A stretch of DNA of 64,000 nucleotides from Aquimarina atlantica (lineage in GTDB: Bacteria > Bacteroidota > Bacteroidia > Flavobacteriales > Flavobacteriaceae), in contig NZ_AQRA01000003.1 of assembly GCF_000626715.1 (NCBI RefSeq), forward strand, positions 124,001-188,000, written 5' to 3'. The notes beneath the pieces were generated by a model. It was not told the origin of the DNA. It was given only the letters and a program-made list of their open reading frames with translations, and ran no database searches. Position 1 is the stretch's first letter. Every line of letters starts with the position of its first letter. Shown piece after piece: positions 28,746 through 38,999 of the stretch. The translations under genes and the position numbers were made by a program.

Positions 28746-30335
28746 ATGATGAGGAAAAATATAAAATACTTAGCGATTCTTGCATTAGGAATAATAGCAT
28801 GTGAACCAGAATTTGATAATCCGATTGATGAAGCAGGAACGTATACAAGTGGAGAAGCTGATTTTAGTAACTATGTTGCATTAGGAAACTCGCTTACAGC
28901 AGGTTTTGCAGATGGAGCATTATATATAACAGGGCAGGAAAATTCGTATCCTAATATACTATCTAAGCAATTTGCATTTGCGGGTGGTGGAGATTTTACG
29001 CAACCTTTAATGTCGGATAATACAGGAGGGTTTAGTAATGATCCGGTTACCTTCCCTCCGAGATTTGTGTTGGTATTTGATGCAGATGGTAAGCCGGTTG
29101 GTCCAGCAACATATACAGGAGCAGTACCTTCAACTGACTTCACGAATAATCTAGCCAGTTCTTTCAATAATATGGGAGTTCCCGGAGCAAAAAGTTTTCA
29201 TTTGGCTGCACCTGGATATGGTAATGTAGCAGGAGTGTCAAGCGGTTCTGCGAATCCATATTTTGCAAGATTTGCTTCTTCTTCGACAGCAACGGTTGTA
29301 GGAGATGCTGTAGCTCAAAACCCTACGTTTTTTAGCTTATGGATTGGAAATAATGATATTCTTAGCTATGCTACTTCTGGTGGTGTAGGTGCAGATCATA
29401 ATGAAGTGCCTAACCCCGATCCATCTACATATGGTCCAAATGATATTACAAATACTACGGTGTTTGCTGGTGTCTATAGCCAATTAATTGATGCACTTAC
29501 TGCAAACGGAGCTAAAGGAGTATTGTTAAACTTACCAAGTGTAACTTCTATACCATTTTTTACAACGGTTCCTTATGCGCCATTAAGTCCTTTGAATCCA
29601 GATTTTGGACCACAAATACCTACGCTTAATGCAACCTATGCAGGGTTAAATCTTGCGTTTGCAGGTATTGGTGTTCCAGAAAGAGCGATAGAGTTTTCTA
29701 CTACTGGACCAAGTGCTGTGGTAATTAAAGATAAATCACTTGATGATAAAACAGCACAATTGACTGCTGCTTTAACTCCTACATTTGGAGCGGCAAAAGC
29801 AGCTCTTTTTGGTGCGCAATATGGTCAGGCAAGACAAGCTACAGCAGAAGATTTGTTAGTGCTTACCAGTTCAAGTATTATCGGAAAACTTAATGAAGCC
29901 AGGTTTGCAGAATTGGTTGGCTTAGGTTTATCTCAGGAAGAAGCCGGACAATTAGCGGTTAATGGTGTTAGTTTTCCTCTAGAAGATAAGTATGTGTTAG
30001 TACCTGCAGAACAAACGGCTATAGAAAATGCTCGTACAGGATTTAATGCTACTATTGCAGGCCTTGCTACAGCTAAAGGATTAGCGTTTTATGATGCTGC
30101 AGCCGATTTGGCACAAGCTGCAAACGGAGGTATTCCTATTGATGGAGGAATTATTACATCAGAATTTGTTAGAGGTGGAGGTTTCTCGTTAGATGGAGTA
30201 CACCCAACACCAAGAGCTCATGCTTTGATAACTAATGGAGTATTAGATGCTATTAAAGCTACTTATGGAGCTAATTTGCCGAGGGTTAATCCTGCAGATT
30301 ATGGTACAGTTACCTTAAGTAATGATGTTAATTAA
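28746..30335 (+). CDS. SGNH/GDSL-type hydrolase lipoprotein
   Basis: A 529-residue lipoprotein (lipobox LGIIAC, Cys near 19). The SGNH blocks are visible: block I YVALGNSLTAGFADG (catalytic Ser), block III LWIGNNDILSYA and block V DGVHPTPRAHAL (catalytic Asp and His). A long insertion separates blocks III and V, making it larger than simple esterases. It is predicted at the cell surface or periplasm. It forms an operon with the FadL-type gene and probably releases acyl chains for it; this coupling is inferred. Confidence 0.92.
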   Translation: MMRKNIKYLAILALGIIACEPEFDNPIDEAGTYTSGEADFSNYVALGNSLTAGFADGALYITGQENSYPNILSKQFAFAGGGDFTQPLMSDNTGGFSNDPVTFPPRFVLVFDADGKPVGPATYTGAVPSTDFTNNLASSFNNMGVPGAKSFHLAAPGYGNVAGVSSGSANPYFARFASSSTATVVGDAVAQNPTFFSLWIGNNDILSYATSGGVGADHNEVPNPDPSTYGPNDITNTTVFAGVYSQLIDALTANGAKGVLLNLPSVTSIPFFTTVPYAPLSPLNPDFGPQIPTLNATYAGLNLAFAGIGVPERAIEFSTTGPSAVVIKDKSLDDKTAQLTAALTPTFGAAKAALFGAQYGQARQATAEDLLVLTSSSIIGKLNEARFAELVGLGLSQEEAGQLAVNGVSFPLEDKYVLVPAEQTAIENARTGFNATIAGLATAKGLAFYDAAADLAQAANGGIPIDGGIITSEFVRGGGFSLDGVHPTPRAHALITNGVLDAIKATYGANLPRVNPADYGTVTLSNDVN

Positions 30336-30360
30336 GATACTAATTGTATCAGATATATTT

Positions 30361-30397
30361 AAATATGCCAGGATAAATAATTTATCCTGGCATATTT
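30361..30397. terminator. Bidirectional terminator between convergent genes
   Basis: A 17-bp perfect stem (AAATATGCCAGGATAAA and its complement) with a 3-nt loop, 25 nt past the SGNH hydrolase stop and 9 nt from the stop of the convergent gene. A-rich on the left, T-rich on the right, so it can act for both. Confidence 0.85.
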
Positions 30398-30406
30398 TAT
30401 ACTTTT

Positions 30407-31873
30407 TTAATTTAGTTTATATATTTTATAGGTGTTATTTTTGTCTTTCACAATATATTTACCTTTAGGTAATTGATTAATAATATTAATTTCATCCAGC
30501 TTGTTTTGGGTTTTGCTTTCCTGAATTAGAAGGCCTTCAAAAGAAAAAACTTTGAAATTATTTTGATTTAATTGATATGTTAAATTATTCATTGATGAAA
30601 TTAGATTCATATTTGTGTTGGAATAACTTCCTATAGTTTGTTTTTGAATTGTTTCTATTGTCTCTCTTGCTAACTTAGAATTGGAATTATATTTGAAAGA
30701 GAAAACAATAATATTATCAGAATCAGTTTCATTAGATTCTTGTACCTGATTGTTGTAGTCTATATGACCATAAACATAGTAGATTCCATTGTTGACTAGA
30801 TTTAGACCTCCAATAAACGATCCTACATTATATGTAACTGATACTGTTTCCGGAGTATTGGGATTTACGGATCCGACATCTGTGGTAAACATTCCATAAA
30901 CTGGATGCTGATTTGCAATTGGATATGCGTCTGAGTTAATGGATGCTAAAAATTGGGTATTGGATGAATTCGCAAAACCTGCGTCATTATTGTTGATGGT
31001 TATTTCAAATATTGCATTCTTATCTTTTTTCAGAATGGGTACCTGTCCATTAAAAACATTGTAAGTGGTATTGTCAACCTTGATTTTGAGACCACTAATT
31101 TTTAGATTTGGTTTAGCATTATTGTCAATATCGTCACAAACATCTCCAATACCATCGTTATCTGAATCTGACTGATCAGAATTACTGTTTAAGGGGCAAT
31201 TGTCTGAGGAATCATTAACTCCATCATTGTCATCATCTTCATCGCAGGCATCTCCTGTACCATCATTATCTGTATCTATTTGTGAAGGATTGGAGGTGCT
31301 AGGGCAGTTGTCACATAAATTTCCTTTTCCATCGTTATCTGAATCCAGTTGATTAGGATTTGGAGTATTTTTGCAATTGTCAATTGAGTTATCTACGCCA
31401 TCATTATCGTTATCAGTTGTATATCCATTTAAATCTTCGGGACCTATTGTTTTAAAAAAACAGCTTGTTGCTAATGGGTTGAATACATGAAAGCGATAAA
31501 GGCGAAATTCAAATTGTATTTTTGGTCTAGATTTTGGAGATAAATACAAAACTTTTGATCTGTAATTAAAAATTGCATTATTTCCACTAAAGAATTCATC
31601 GTTACCTCCGATGATTTCTGTTTCCCAGTTACTTGTAGGAACTAAGTTATTGTCTAACGTTCTATATTTTATTACAAATGCTCCGAGTCTGTTATTAGCT
31701 ACATCACTATTAAAAAATCCATTGTTGTTAAATGTAATGTTAAAAACTTGACCGCCATCTGTTCTTGGTCCGGCATATTCAAATTTTAGATTGTTATAGG
31801 CAGATGAACATTGGGAGGAAACTGTTTGTTGAAACAATAATAAAAAGAAAGTAAATTTTAAGATTATTTTCAT
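30407..31873 (-). CDS. Secreted thrombospondin type 3 repeat protein, probably T9SS cargo
   Basis: A 488-residue secreted protein (signal cut after TVSSQ). Residues about 150-250 hold four calcium-binding thrombospondin type 3 repeats (DNDNDGVDN, DSDNDGKGN, DTDNDGTGD, DSDNDGIGD with paired cysteines). A CARDB-like beta domain follows (about 260-400). The last 70 residues (FKVFSFEGLLIQESKT, then LPKGKYIVKDKN) look like a type A T9SS sorting domain, though the KLN end is weaker than canonical. Probably surface-bound or released. It has no operon partner. Confidence 0.8.
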   Translation of the reverse strand: MKIILKFTFFLLLFQQTVSSQCSSAYNNLKFEYAGPRTDGGQVFNITFNNNGFFNSDVANNRLGAFVIKYRTLDNNLVPTSNWETEIIGGNDEFFSGNNAIFNYRSKVLYLSPKSRPKIQFEFRLYRFHVFNPLATSCFFKTIGPEDLNGYTTDNDNDGVDNSIDNCKNTPNPNQLDSDNDGKGNLCDNCPSTSNPSQIDTDNDGTGDACDEDDDNDGVNDSSDNCPLNSNSDQSDSDNDGIGDVCDDIDNNAKPNLKISGLKIKVDNTTYNVFNGQVPILKKDKNAIFEITINNNDAGFANSSNTQFLASINSDAYPIANQHPVYGMFTTDVGSVNPNTPETVSVTYNVGSFIGGLNLVNNGIYYVYGHIDYNNQVQESNETDSDNIIVFSFKYNSNSKLARETIETIQKQTIGSYSNTNMNLISSMNNLTYQLNQNNFKVFSFEGLLIQESKTQNKLDEINIINQLPKGKYIVKDKNNTYKIYKLN

Positions 31874-31989
31874 GATGTATTTGGTTTTAAGATTTATATA
31901 AAATTACTATATTTCACATGTTTTATTATTGAGGGCGACTCTCAAACTTTTTACGGGTTTTATTGAAAAAAAATGGTAAAAAAAGAAGT

Positions 31990-32337
31990 ATGAATCTTAT
32001 TCTTAAACTTATTTTAAATGCATTAGCAGTACTTCTATTGGCTAAAATTCTGCCAGGAGTTGGGGTCGATAATTATGTTAGTGCATTAATAGTTGCCGTT
32101 GTTTTGGCAATTTTGAATACAATTGTAAAGCCTTTACTTATTATTTTAACACTACCGGCTACAATACTTACCTTGGGATTGTTTCTTTTAGTTATTAATG
32201 CAGCAATTATTTTATTGGCAGATTATTTTATTGCCGGTTTTAGTGTAAATGGATGGTTGTGGGCGCTGATCTTTAGTGTCTTGTTATCTGTGTTTCAATC
32301 AATACTACATTCTATTTTGAAGAAAGACAAAAATTAA
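31990..32337 (+). CDS. Small membrane protein of the phage holin IV / YvlD-like family
   Basis: A 115-residue protein with about four transmembrane segments (LILKLILNALAVLLLAKI, ALIVAVVLAILNTIV, TLPATILTLGLFLLVINAAIILL in part, LIFSVLLSVFQSI). I start it at the ATG 31990 rather than an upstream TTG at 31963. The name holin comes from family similarity; nothing phage-like is nearby. The function is unknown. It is located before tig, which has its own promoter. Confidence 0.8.
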   Translation: MNLILKLILNALAVLLLAKILPGVGVDNYVSALIVAVVLAILNTIVKPLLIILTLPATILTLGLFLLVINAAIILLADYFIAGFSVNGWLWALIFSVLLSVFQSILHSILKKDKN

Positions 32338-32370
32338 TGTAACGCTTGCTGTTTTTCAAGGAGTTAAAAG

Positions 32371-32401
32371 TTTGTTGTGATCTAAAAAAGTATTACTTTT
32401 G
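32371..32401 (+). promoter_or_regulatory. Bacteroidota-type promoter of tig
   Basis: TTTG (32371-32374), a 19-nt spacer, then TACTTTTG (32394-32401): both boxes match consensus. The start site near 32408 gives a short leader to the ATG at 32433, and supports that start over any upstream one. Confidence 0.65.
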
Positions 32402-32432
32402 CAAGCCAATTTTTAGAGTAAACGTAGAGATA

Positions 32433-33755
32433 ATGAATATTTCAAAAGAGCAATTAGACGAATTAAATGCAGTGGTAACCGTAGATATCGCTAAAGAAGA
32501 CTATAGTGAAAAGGTCGAAAAAATCCTTAGTGATTATCGTAAAAATGCTAACATTCCTGGTTTTAGAAAAGGTCACGTTCCTATGGGACTTGTTAAAAAA
32601 CAATATGGAAAAGCAGTTTTGGTAGATGAAGTAAATAAACTGTTACAAGATGCATTAAATAAATACCTTACAGAGGAAAAACTTGATGTATTAGGAAACC
32701 CATTGCCAAAGGAACAGGAAAACTTTGACTGGGATACCGATGATTACTCTTTCGAATTCGAACTTGGATTAGCTCCAAAATTTGAAGTAAAGCTTAATGG
32801 TAAAAAAGCGATCACTCACTACAAAATTGTAGCAAATGATGAGATGATCGATAATCAGATTAAAACCATCCAGAAACAATATGGTAAGCTTATATCTAAA
32901 GATGTTGTAGAGCAAGAGGATTTGGTAGCTGGTTCTTTTGTTAATGAAGAAAAAGAAATTGATAATGCATTTACTGTTTCGTTAGATAAAATTAAAGGTA
33001 AAAAGAACCTTGATAAATTTATAGGAGCAAAAGTAGGTGATGTTATCAAGTTAAAGACAAAAGGGTTATTTGCTGATGATCACGATTTGATAAGTGCTTT
33101 AAAAATAAGTCATGATGAAGCGCATGATCTTAACATAGAAGTAACTTTTACAGTTTCAGAAATAAATACCCAGGAACTTGCAGATTTAGATCAGGAATTA
33201 TTTGATAAGCTATATGGTCCTGGTACTATAAAGTCTGTTACTGATCTGAAAGAAAAAATAAAAGAAGATGCCGAACGTCAATTCGAGCAACAGTCAGAAC
33301 AACAACTGCTTAATGATATCACTGAAAACGTTTTAGAGAATACTAAATTTGATCTTCCTAATGAGTTTTTGAAGAAATGGATTAGAGCGACAGGAGAGAA
33401 GCCTTTGACAGAAGATGAAGCAAAGGATGAATTCGAAAAAAGTGAAAAAGGGTTACGTTATCAATTGATTGAAGGTAAAATAATTAATGATAATAATCTT
33501 CAGGTAACTTTTGAAGAATTGAAAGATTTTGCAAAAGAGTTAATCAAAGGTCAGATGGCTCAATTTGGGCAAAATTCTCCAGAAGATAAAGAACTAGAGG
33601 ATATTGCAGCAAGAATATTATCCAATCAGGAAGAGGTTAAAAGAATCTCTGAACAATTGATGAGTAAAAAGCTACTTAATTATTATAAAGAAAATGCAAA
33701 GCTAAAGGTAAAAGAGGTTAGCTTTGATGAATTCATAAAAGAAGTTTACAAATAA
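32433..33755 (+). CDS. tig: Trigger factor
   Basis: A 440-residue ribosome-associated folding chaperone. The ribosome-binding signature region reads NIPGFRKGHVPMGLVKKQYG. The middle peptidyl-prolyl isomerase domain is divergent (about 150-245), as in other Bacteroidota, and the C-terminal helical arms follow. The start is placed at 32433 (MNISKEQLDELN) because the promoter ends at 32401; the longer frame from 32346 begins upstream of it. It is followed by clpP and clpX, the usual protein-quality trio. Confidence 0.95.
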   Translation: MNISKEQLDELNAVVTVDIAKEDYSEKVEKILSDYRKNANIPGFRKGHVPMGLVKKQYGKAVLVDEVNKLLQDALNKYLTEEKLDVLGNPLPKEQENFDWDTDDYSFEFELGLAPKFEVKLNGKKAITHYKIVANDEMIDNQIKTIQKQYGKLISKDVVEQEDLVAGSFVNEEKEIDNAFTVSLDKIKGKKNLDKFIGAKVGDVIKLKTKGLFADDHDLISALKISHDEAHDLNIEVTFTVSEINTQELADLDQELFDKLYGPGTIKSVTDLKEKIKEDAERQFEQQSEQQLLNDITENVLENTKFDLPNEFLKKWIRATGEKPLTEDEAKDEFEKSEKGLRYQLIEGKIINDNNLQVTFEELKDFAKELIKGQMAQFGQNSPEDKELEDIAARILSNQEEVKRISEQLMSKKLLNYYKENAKLKVKEVSFDEFIKEVYK

Positions 33756-33794
33756 TTAATGTTGTAATTTACTAAGGAATTATACTTATATTTA

Positions 33795-33829
33795 GGGCGT
33801 TAAACTATCTTTAGGTTAACGCCCTTTTT
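33795..33829 (+). terminator. Terminator after tig
   Basis: GGGCGTTAA (33795-33803) and TTAACGCCC (33816-33824) form a 9-bp stem with a 12-nt loop followed by TTTTT. It sits between tig and clpP, so clpP may be partly independent of tig transcription. Confidence 0.75.
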
Positions 33830-33856
33830 ATCAATAAAAATTTCAGAAAAAGAAAT

Positions 33857-34531
33857 ATGGACTACGGAAAAGAATTCGAAAAATACGCTACTAAGCATCA
33901 TGGTATTAATAGCAACTATTATAACCAGATCATTAGTAGTATGTATCCAACCGGGATGACTCCTAATATCATAGAAGAACGTCAAATGAACATTGCTATT
34001 TTTGATGTTTTCTCGAGATTAATGATGGATCGTATTATATTTTTAGGAACCGGGATTAATGATCAGGTTGCTAATATTGTTCAGGCCCAATTGTTATTTC
34101 TCGAAAGTGTAGATTCTTCTAAAGATATTCAGATTTATATCAATTCTCCGGGAGGAAGTGTTTATGCAGGTCTTGGTATTTATGATACAATGCAATTTAT
34201 CAAACCAGATGTAGCTACTATATGTACAGGTATGGCTGCATCTATGGGAGCTGTATTATTATGTGCAGGACAAAAAGGAAAACGTTCTGGATTGCCTCAT
34301 AGTCGTGTTATGATACATCAACCATTAGGAGGTGCCCAGGGACAAGCAAGTGATATAGAAATTACGGCACGTGAGATTTTGATATTAAAAGAAGAATTAT
34401 ATAAAATTATTGCCAAACACTCCGGACAAACCTACGATAAAGTTTATGAGGATAGTGATAGAGATTATTGGATGAAAGCAGATAAAGCTCTAGAGTATGG
34501 AATGATTGATGAGATTTTGACTAGAGAATGA
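33857..34531 (+). CDS. clpP: ATP-dependent Clp protease proteolytic subunit
   Basis: A 224-residue serine peptidase that forms the ClpP tetradecamer. Catalytic Ser129 is in [11 protein letters not shown] and His154 in [12 protein letters not shown]; the [11 protein letters not shown] entry is normal. The partner unfoldase clpX is 95 nt downstream. All catalytic features are intact. Confidence 0.97.
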   Translation: MDYGKEFEKYATKHHGINSNYYNQIISSMYPTGMTPNIIEERQMNIAIFDVFSRLMMDRIIFLGTGINDQVANIVQAQLLFLESVDSSKDIQIYINSPGGSVYAGLGIYDTMQFIKPDVATICTGMAASMGAVLLCAGQKGKRSGLPHSRVMIHQPLGGAQGQASDIEITAREILILKEELYKIIAKHSGQTYDKVYEDSDRDYWMKADKALEYGMIDEILTRE

Positions 34532-34542
34532 TACGATTTTTC

Positions 34543-34574
34543 TTGTTAATTAGGGGATTTTTCCCTTATACTTG
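34543..34574 (+). promoter_or_regulatory. Possible promoter of clpX
   Basis: TTG (34543-34545), a 21-nt spacer, then TATACTTG (34567-34574), one base off TAnnTTTG. It would start clpX transcription separately from clpP about 46 nt before its ATG. A single mismatch makes this tentative. Confidence 0.35.
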
Positions 34575-34626
34575 TATGTATGTACGAAAACAAGAGAAGT
34601 TTTTATGAAAATGAAAATAAATAACT

Positions 34627-35859
34627 ATGGCTAAGGAAGATTTAGAATGCTCTTTTTGTGGAAGAAAGAAGCCTGAAACTAATTTGCTTATTGCAGGGCT
34701 AGATGCCCATATTTGCGATCGATGTATTGTTCAGGCACATGGAATTGTGGTGGAAGAAGCTAAAGATGAAGAAACAGGTGAGCTTAGTAACGAATTAATG
34801 TTACGAAAGCCTATGGCTATCAAGAAGTTTTTGGATGAGTATGTAATAGGACAGGAGTTTACAAAAAAAGTAATGTCTGTAGCGGTATATAATCATTACA
34901 AACGTTTATTACAACCACAAACAGAAGATGATATTGAGATTCAAAAGAGTAATATCATTATGGTAGGGCAGACAGGAACTGGAAAAACATTAATGGCTAA
35001 GACCATTGCTAAAATGCTTAACGTTCCATTAGCTATTGTAGATGCAACTGTACTTACCGAAGCAGGGTATGTAGGTGAAGACGTAGAAAGTATTCTTACA
35101 CGATTACTTCAAGCTGCAGATTATAATCTTGAGAAAGCACAACGTGGTATTGTATTTATTGATGAAATTGATAAAATAGCTCGTAAAAGTGATAACCCTA
35201 GTATTACCAGAGATGTTTCTGGAGAAGGAGTGCAACAAGCTTTACTTAAGTTACTTGAAGGTACTGTAGTAAATGTTCCGCCAAAAGGTGGTCGTAAGCA
35301 TCCAGATCAAAAATTTATTGAAGTAAATACCGAAAATATTCTTTTTATTGCGGGAGGTGCTTTTGATGGGATCGAGAAAATGATCCAGAAACGATTAAAT
35401 ATGCAGGCTGTTGGATATAGCGCCTCTAAAAGTGAAGACGCTATAGAAAAAGATAATCTGTTACAGTATATTATTCCTAGAGATCTAAAAGATTTTGGAT
35501 TAATTCCTGAAATTATTGGTAGACTTCCTGTACTTTCTTATATGAATCCTTTGGATGAAGAAACCCTTAGGTCTATTTTAACAGTTCCTAAAAATGCTAT
35601 AATAAAGCAATATAAGAAGTTGTTCGAAATGGATAATATTGGTTTCTCAATCACCGATGGTGCATTAGAATATATTGTAGAAAAAGCACTTGAATATAGA
35701 TTGGGAGCAAGGGGTCTTAGATCACTTTGCGAAGCAATTTTAACAGATGCGATGTATGAACTTCCAGAAAGCGAAGAAACAGAGTTTAGAGTGACTAAGG
35801 ATTATGCCGAAAAGAAGTTGAATAAATCTACGATTAAAAAGCTTAAGGCGGTTTCTTAA
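34627..35859 (+). CDS. clpX: ATP-dependent Clp protease ATP-binding subunit ClpX
   Basis: A 410-residue AAA+ unfoldase that feeds substrates to ClpP. The N-terminal zinc-binding domain has Cys8, Cys11, Cys30 and Cys33. The AAA+ module shows Walker A GQTGTGKT, Walker [12 protein letters not shown], the pore loop region GYVGEDVES, and the [10 protein letters not shown] sensor 2. Closed by a strong terminator 24 nt after the stop. Confidence 0.98.
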   Translation: MAKEDLECSFCGRKKPETNLLIAGLDAHICDRCIVQAHGIVVEEAKDEETGELSNELMLRKPMAIKKFLDEYVIGQEFTKKVMSVAVYNHYKRLLQPQTEDDIEIQKSNIIMVGQTGTGKTLMAKTIAKMLNVPLAIVDATVLTEAGYVGEDVESILTRLLQAADYNLEKAQRGIVFIDEIDKIARKSDNPSITRDVSGEGVQQALLKLLEGTVVNVPPKGGRKHPDQKFIEVNTENILFIAGGAFDGIEKMIQKRLNMQAVGYSASKSEDAIEKDNLLQYIIPRDLKDFGLIPEIIGRLPVLSYMNPLDEETLRSILTVPKNAIIKQYKKLFEMDNIGFSITDGALEYIVEKALEYRLGARGLRSLCEAILTDAMYELPESEETEFRVTKDYAEKKLNKSTIKKLKAVS

Positions 35860-35883
35860 AGTAAAAGAAAAAAGCTTTATATA

Positions 35884-35920
35884 AAAAAACACCTTTATAA
35901 ATTTTATAAAGGTGTTTTTT
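35884..35920 (+). terminator. Terminator after clpX
   Basis: An 18-bp stem (AAAAAACACCTTTATAAA and its complement) with a 1-nt centre, ending in T6. It is almost symmetric and may also serve the convergent gene at 35946. Confidence 0.88.
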
Positions 35921-35945
35921 GTTGGTTGATTAGTTGATAATCTAT

Positions 35946-36281
35946 TTATTCTGTATATGATATTCGATCCTTATTGTTGGTAATGATATCTTCTGTGTTT
36001 TTTAATACAATATCACTATTGTTAAGATATATTTCTAAACCATTTTGGCGAATTAAAGCTTCGTAAAATGTTGCTTTAGAAATTTCACTATAGCAAGTAT
36101 CTTCTTCTAGCGTATTTTCTGTTTTTAAAGCCCTTGTAGAAGAAACATCAGTAATAGCCTCTTTTGAAGTTACATCAGCCGTTTCATTGGCATTAGTACT
36201 ATGATTTTCAGTTTTGATTTCTTGTGCGTTAATTCCTATAGTTAGCAGTAATAAAGTGATGCAAGATATCGTAGTTTTCAT
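35946..36281 (-). CDS. Small secreted protein of unknown function
   Basis: A 111-residue protein with signal peptide (MKTTISCITLLLLTIGINAQ). The mature part is polar, rich in Thr, Ser, Glu and Asn, with one cysteine (EEDTCYSEISKATFYEALI) and no family I recognise. Its upstream region has CAAATTTA at 36320-36327, which reads as a -7 box TAaaTTTG on the minus strand, but no -33 box, plus a palindrome at 36440. A short, acidic, exported protein; function unknown. Confidence 0.65.
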   Translation of the reverse strand: MKTTISCITLLLLTIGINAQEIKTENHSTNANETADVTSKEAITDVSSTRALKTENTLEEDTCYSEISKATFYEALIRQNGLEIYLNNSDIVLKNTEDIITNNKDRISYTE

Positions 36282-36439
36282 ATTTTGGGGCTTTGATATA
36301 TTTAATAACTATCTGAGGACAAATTTAATATGAAAAAGAGAGCCTAAAAAATGATTTGATATTTTTTAGATCAAACGCTTTTTTTGAACGATGAAATACT
36401 AATTTTTTTGTTAAAAACGACAATTCTTACATAATTTTT

Positions 36440-36456
36440 TTACGGTTTAACCGTAA
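36440..36456. promoter_or_regulatory. Palindrome TTACGGTT-T-AACCGTAA
   Basis: Perfect 8-bp arms with a 1-bp centre lie between the small secreted protein and the GH3 gene. The T-run is on its left and not after it in the minus direction, so it does not fit a terminator for the minus genes; it could be an operator or a terminator for plus-strand readthrough. Confidence 0.3.
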
Positions 36457-36525
36457 TTATTTATGTATTTATTTATGATTTTTATGGAAAAAAGATCGAT
36501 TTAGAAAGACTTAACTATTTCTTAA

Positions 36526-38058
36526 TCAAGGAGAATAAGAACTCACATTGTTTAGTGCAATTAGCTCATCGATATACGTTCGTTTATTAGAAAGTCTTGG
36601 TACTTTATGCTGCCCTCCCAGTTTATCATTCTTTTTTAACCAATCATAGAATAGATTTTGTCTTGCAATACGTATATGAAGAAGGTTAAGCGTTGTGTTG
36701 TTGTATCTTTTGGCTTCATAATCACTATTTACCTGTTGCAGATTTTGATCAAGAATATGAGTAAATTCTTTAATATCTTCGGGGTGTTTCTTAAATTCAA
36801 TGATCCATTCATGTGCACCTTTTTCACGTCCTTTCATAAAAATAGGAGCTACGGTATAATCTACAATCTCACTATTAGTGATTTTGGTTGTCTTTCTAAG
36901 TGCTTCTTCTGCATTTTCGATAATAAGCTCCTCTCCAAAGACATTAATATGATGCTTGGTTCTTCCTGATACCTTGATTCTATATGGATCTATAGAAGTA
37001 AAACGAATAGTATCTCCAATTTTATAGCGCCATAATCCAGCATTAGTGGTAATGATAATGGCATAATTTTTTCCAACCTCTACTTCGCTTAACGGGATCA
37101 CTTTTTCAGTTTTGGTACCATAGGTGTCCATAGGTATAAACTCATAAAAAATCCCATAATCTAACATCAATAATAGCTCAGAAGAATTGTTATGATCCTG
37201 GATAGCAAAGAAACCTTCAGAAGCATTATATATTTCGTAATATTTAAAAGAATTTCTGGGTAAAATTTTGCTGTACTGATCTTTATAAGGTTCGAAGCTT
37301 ACCCCTCCATGAAAATATACTTCGAGATTATTCCAGATGTCGAAAATACTTTCATTTCCTGTAATTTCAAGCACTTGATTAAGTAAAACCAGCATCCAGG
37401 AAGGGACACCTGCTAAACTGGTTACATTTTCCTGAATAGTCTCATTAACAATAGCCTTCATTTTATACTCCCAATCACTCATTAATGATACTTCGTTACT
37501 TGGGGTAGAGCTAAACTCTGCCCAAAAAGGCATATTGTCTATAATTATTGCAGATAAATCTCCAAAAGAAGTTCCGTTTTCTTTATACAATTCTTTACTA
37601 CCTCCTAATCTAAGACTTTTTCCTGTAAAGAGTTTTGATTCCTCATTATTGTTAAGATACATGCATAAGAGATCTTTTCCGGCTGCAAAATGACAATCTT
37701 CTAGTGATTCTTCGCTAACAGGAATGAATTTACTTTTAGCACTGGTAGTGCCACTGGATTTTGCAAACCACTTGATAGGAGTGGGCCAAAAAATATTATG
37801 TTCACCCAAACGACTTCTTTCGATTATTGATTCATAATCTTCATAAGACCGTATGGGTACCCGTTCTTTAAAAGTTTCATAATTATTTATAGTTGCAAAA
37901 TCATAGTTTTTTCCAAATTCTGTATTCTTAGCTGTTTCTAATAGCACATGCAGCAATTCAAGCTGAACCTCATTGGGATACTTAAGAAAAAGCTCCATTT
38001 GATGAAAGCGTTTTTTTAAGAACCAGCTGGCTATAGAATTAACTAATGGGATTGGCAT
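36526..38058 (-). CDS. GH3 family acyl-adenylate-forming protein
   Basis: A 510-residue relative of plant GH3 auxin-conjugating ligases. The N-terminal opening (LVNSIASWFLKKRF), the phosphate-binding motif KWFAKSSGTTSAKSKFIPVSEE, and NAGLWRYKIGDTIRFTS with the KVSGRTKHHINVFGEE hinge region match the adenylate-forming fold. Plant enzymes join amino acids to jasmonate or auxin; bacterial substrates are unknown. It stands alone between a small secreted protein and DUF2797. Confidence 0.9.
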   Translation of the reverse strand: MPIPLVNSIASWFLKKRFHQMELFLKYPNEVQLELLHVLLETAKNTEFGKNYDFATINNYETFKERVPIRSYEDYESIIERSRLGEHNIFWPTPIKWFAKSSGTTSAKSKFIPVSEESLEDCHFAAGKDLLCMYLNNNEESKLFTGKSLRLGGSKELYKENGTSFGDLSAIIIDNMPFWAEFSSTPSNEVSLMSDWEYKMKAIVNETIQENVTSLAGVPSWMLVLLNQVLEITGNESIFDIWNNLEVYFHGGVSFEPYKDQYSKILPRNSFKYYEIYNASEGFFAIQDHNNSSELLLMLDYGIFYEFIPMDTYGTKTEKVIPLSEVEVGKNYAIIITTNAGLWRYKIGDTIRFTSIDPYRIKVSGRTKHHINVFGEELIIENAEEALRKTTKITNSEIVDYTVAPIFMKGREKGAHEWIIEFKKHPEDIKEFTHILDQNLQQVNSDYEAKRYNNTTLNLLHIRIARQNLFYDWLKKNDKLGGQHKVPRLSNKRTYIDELIALNNVSSYSP

Positions 38059-38204
38059 TTTTTAATGTATATTTAGGCAGAAATAATGTATATCAATTCT
38101 TAATATAAAACCGGGAATACATTATTTTTGTTGTTGTCAATTAGAAACTAAAATAATAAAAATAATCACATTCTTCTTATTAGATTATTATATAACGAAA
38201 TTTT

Positions 38205-38999
38205 ATGCAATATCAGGGGGTACTAACAAAAATGCAAACAGAAATTAATGATCCTATTCAATATTATTTGGTTTTCGAATCCGATTTTATTCACATGAAT
38301 CAGTTATTGGATAAAAAAGTACGAATAGAATTTGTAGGATATCAGTGCCTTGCCTGTGGTGAAAATAAAAAAATATTTAGACAAGGTTATTGTTATGATG
38401 ACTTTTACAACCAACCTCAGGTGGGAGATTGGGTAATGCGTCCAGAGTTAAGTACTGCACATTTAGGTATTGAAGATAGGGATTTAGAATTTGAAAAAAA
38501 GGCACAACTTCAGCCACATATCGTATATCTGGCTAATTCTAGTAATGTTAAGGTGGGAGTAACCAGAAAATCCCAGGTGCCTACCAGGTGGATAGATCAG
38601 GGAGCTCATGAGGCAATAGAAATTGTTGAGGTTCCTAATCGATATTTGGCAGGTATTACCGAAGTGGCTTTAAAAGAAAAGGTTGCCGATAAAACAAATT
38701 GGCGTACTATGCTTAAAAATGAAATAACAGATGAAGACCTGATCTCTTTTAAAAACAAGCTAAAAGATTTTATTCCTAATGAGGTAAAAGAGTATTTTGT
38801 CGAAAATGGTAAAGAAACTCAACTTCGTTTTCCTGTACTTCAGTACCCTAATACTGTAAAAAGCCTTAACCTCGAGAAAACACCAGAATATTCTGGTGTG
38901 CTAAAAGGTATTAAAGGACAATATCTTATTTTTGAAGATAATACAGTATTTAATGTGAGAAATAACGAAGGATACGTGGTTAGTTTAACAATAACCTAG
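38205..38999 (+). CDS. DUF2797 domain-containing protein
   Basis: A 264-residue protein of a family defined only by sequence. The N-terminal part has a zinc-finger-like pair CLACGENKKIFRQGYCYDDF. The central core (HIVYLANSSNVKVGVTRKSQVPTRWIDQGA) resembles a GIY-YIG-like or UvrC-like fold in shape. No biochemical function is known. A TATTTTTG at 38123-38130 may be its -7 box. Its last four bases overlap the convergent decarboxylase. Confidence 0.85.
   Translation: MQYQGVLTKMQTEINDPIQYYLVFESDFIHMNQLLDKKVRIEFVGYQCLACGENKKIFRQGYCYDDFYNQPQVGDWVMRPELSTAHLGIEDRDLEFEKKAQLQPHIVYLANSSNVKVGVTRKSQVPTRWIDQGAHEAIEIVEVPNRYLAGITEVALKEKVADKTNWRTMLKNEITDEDLISFKNKLKDFIPNEVKEYFVENGKETQLRFPVLQYPNTVKSLNLEKTPEYSGVLKGIKGQYLIFEDNTVFNVRNNEGYVVSLTIT

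Noticed and set aside
30407..31873. Short DNA repeats in the thrombospondin-like gene, looking at first like a repeat array
   Set aside because: They encode the D.D.DG. calcium repeats in frame and vary at the DNA level; no CRISPR array or cas gene is nearby.
31990..32337. Phage origin of the holin-like protein
   Set aside because: No lysin, capsid, integrase or phage gene in the area. The family name is only a similarity label, and the gene sits by tig.
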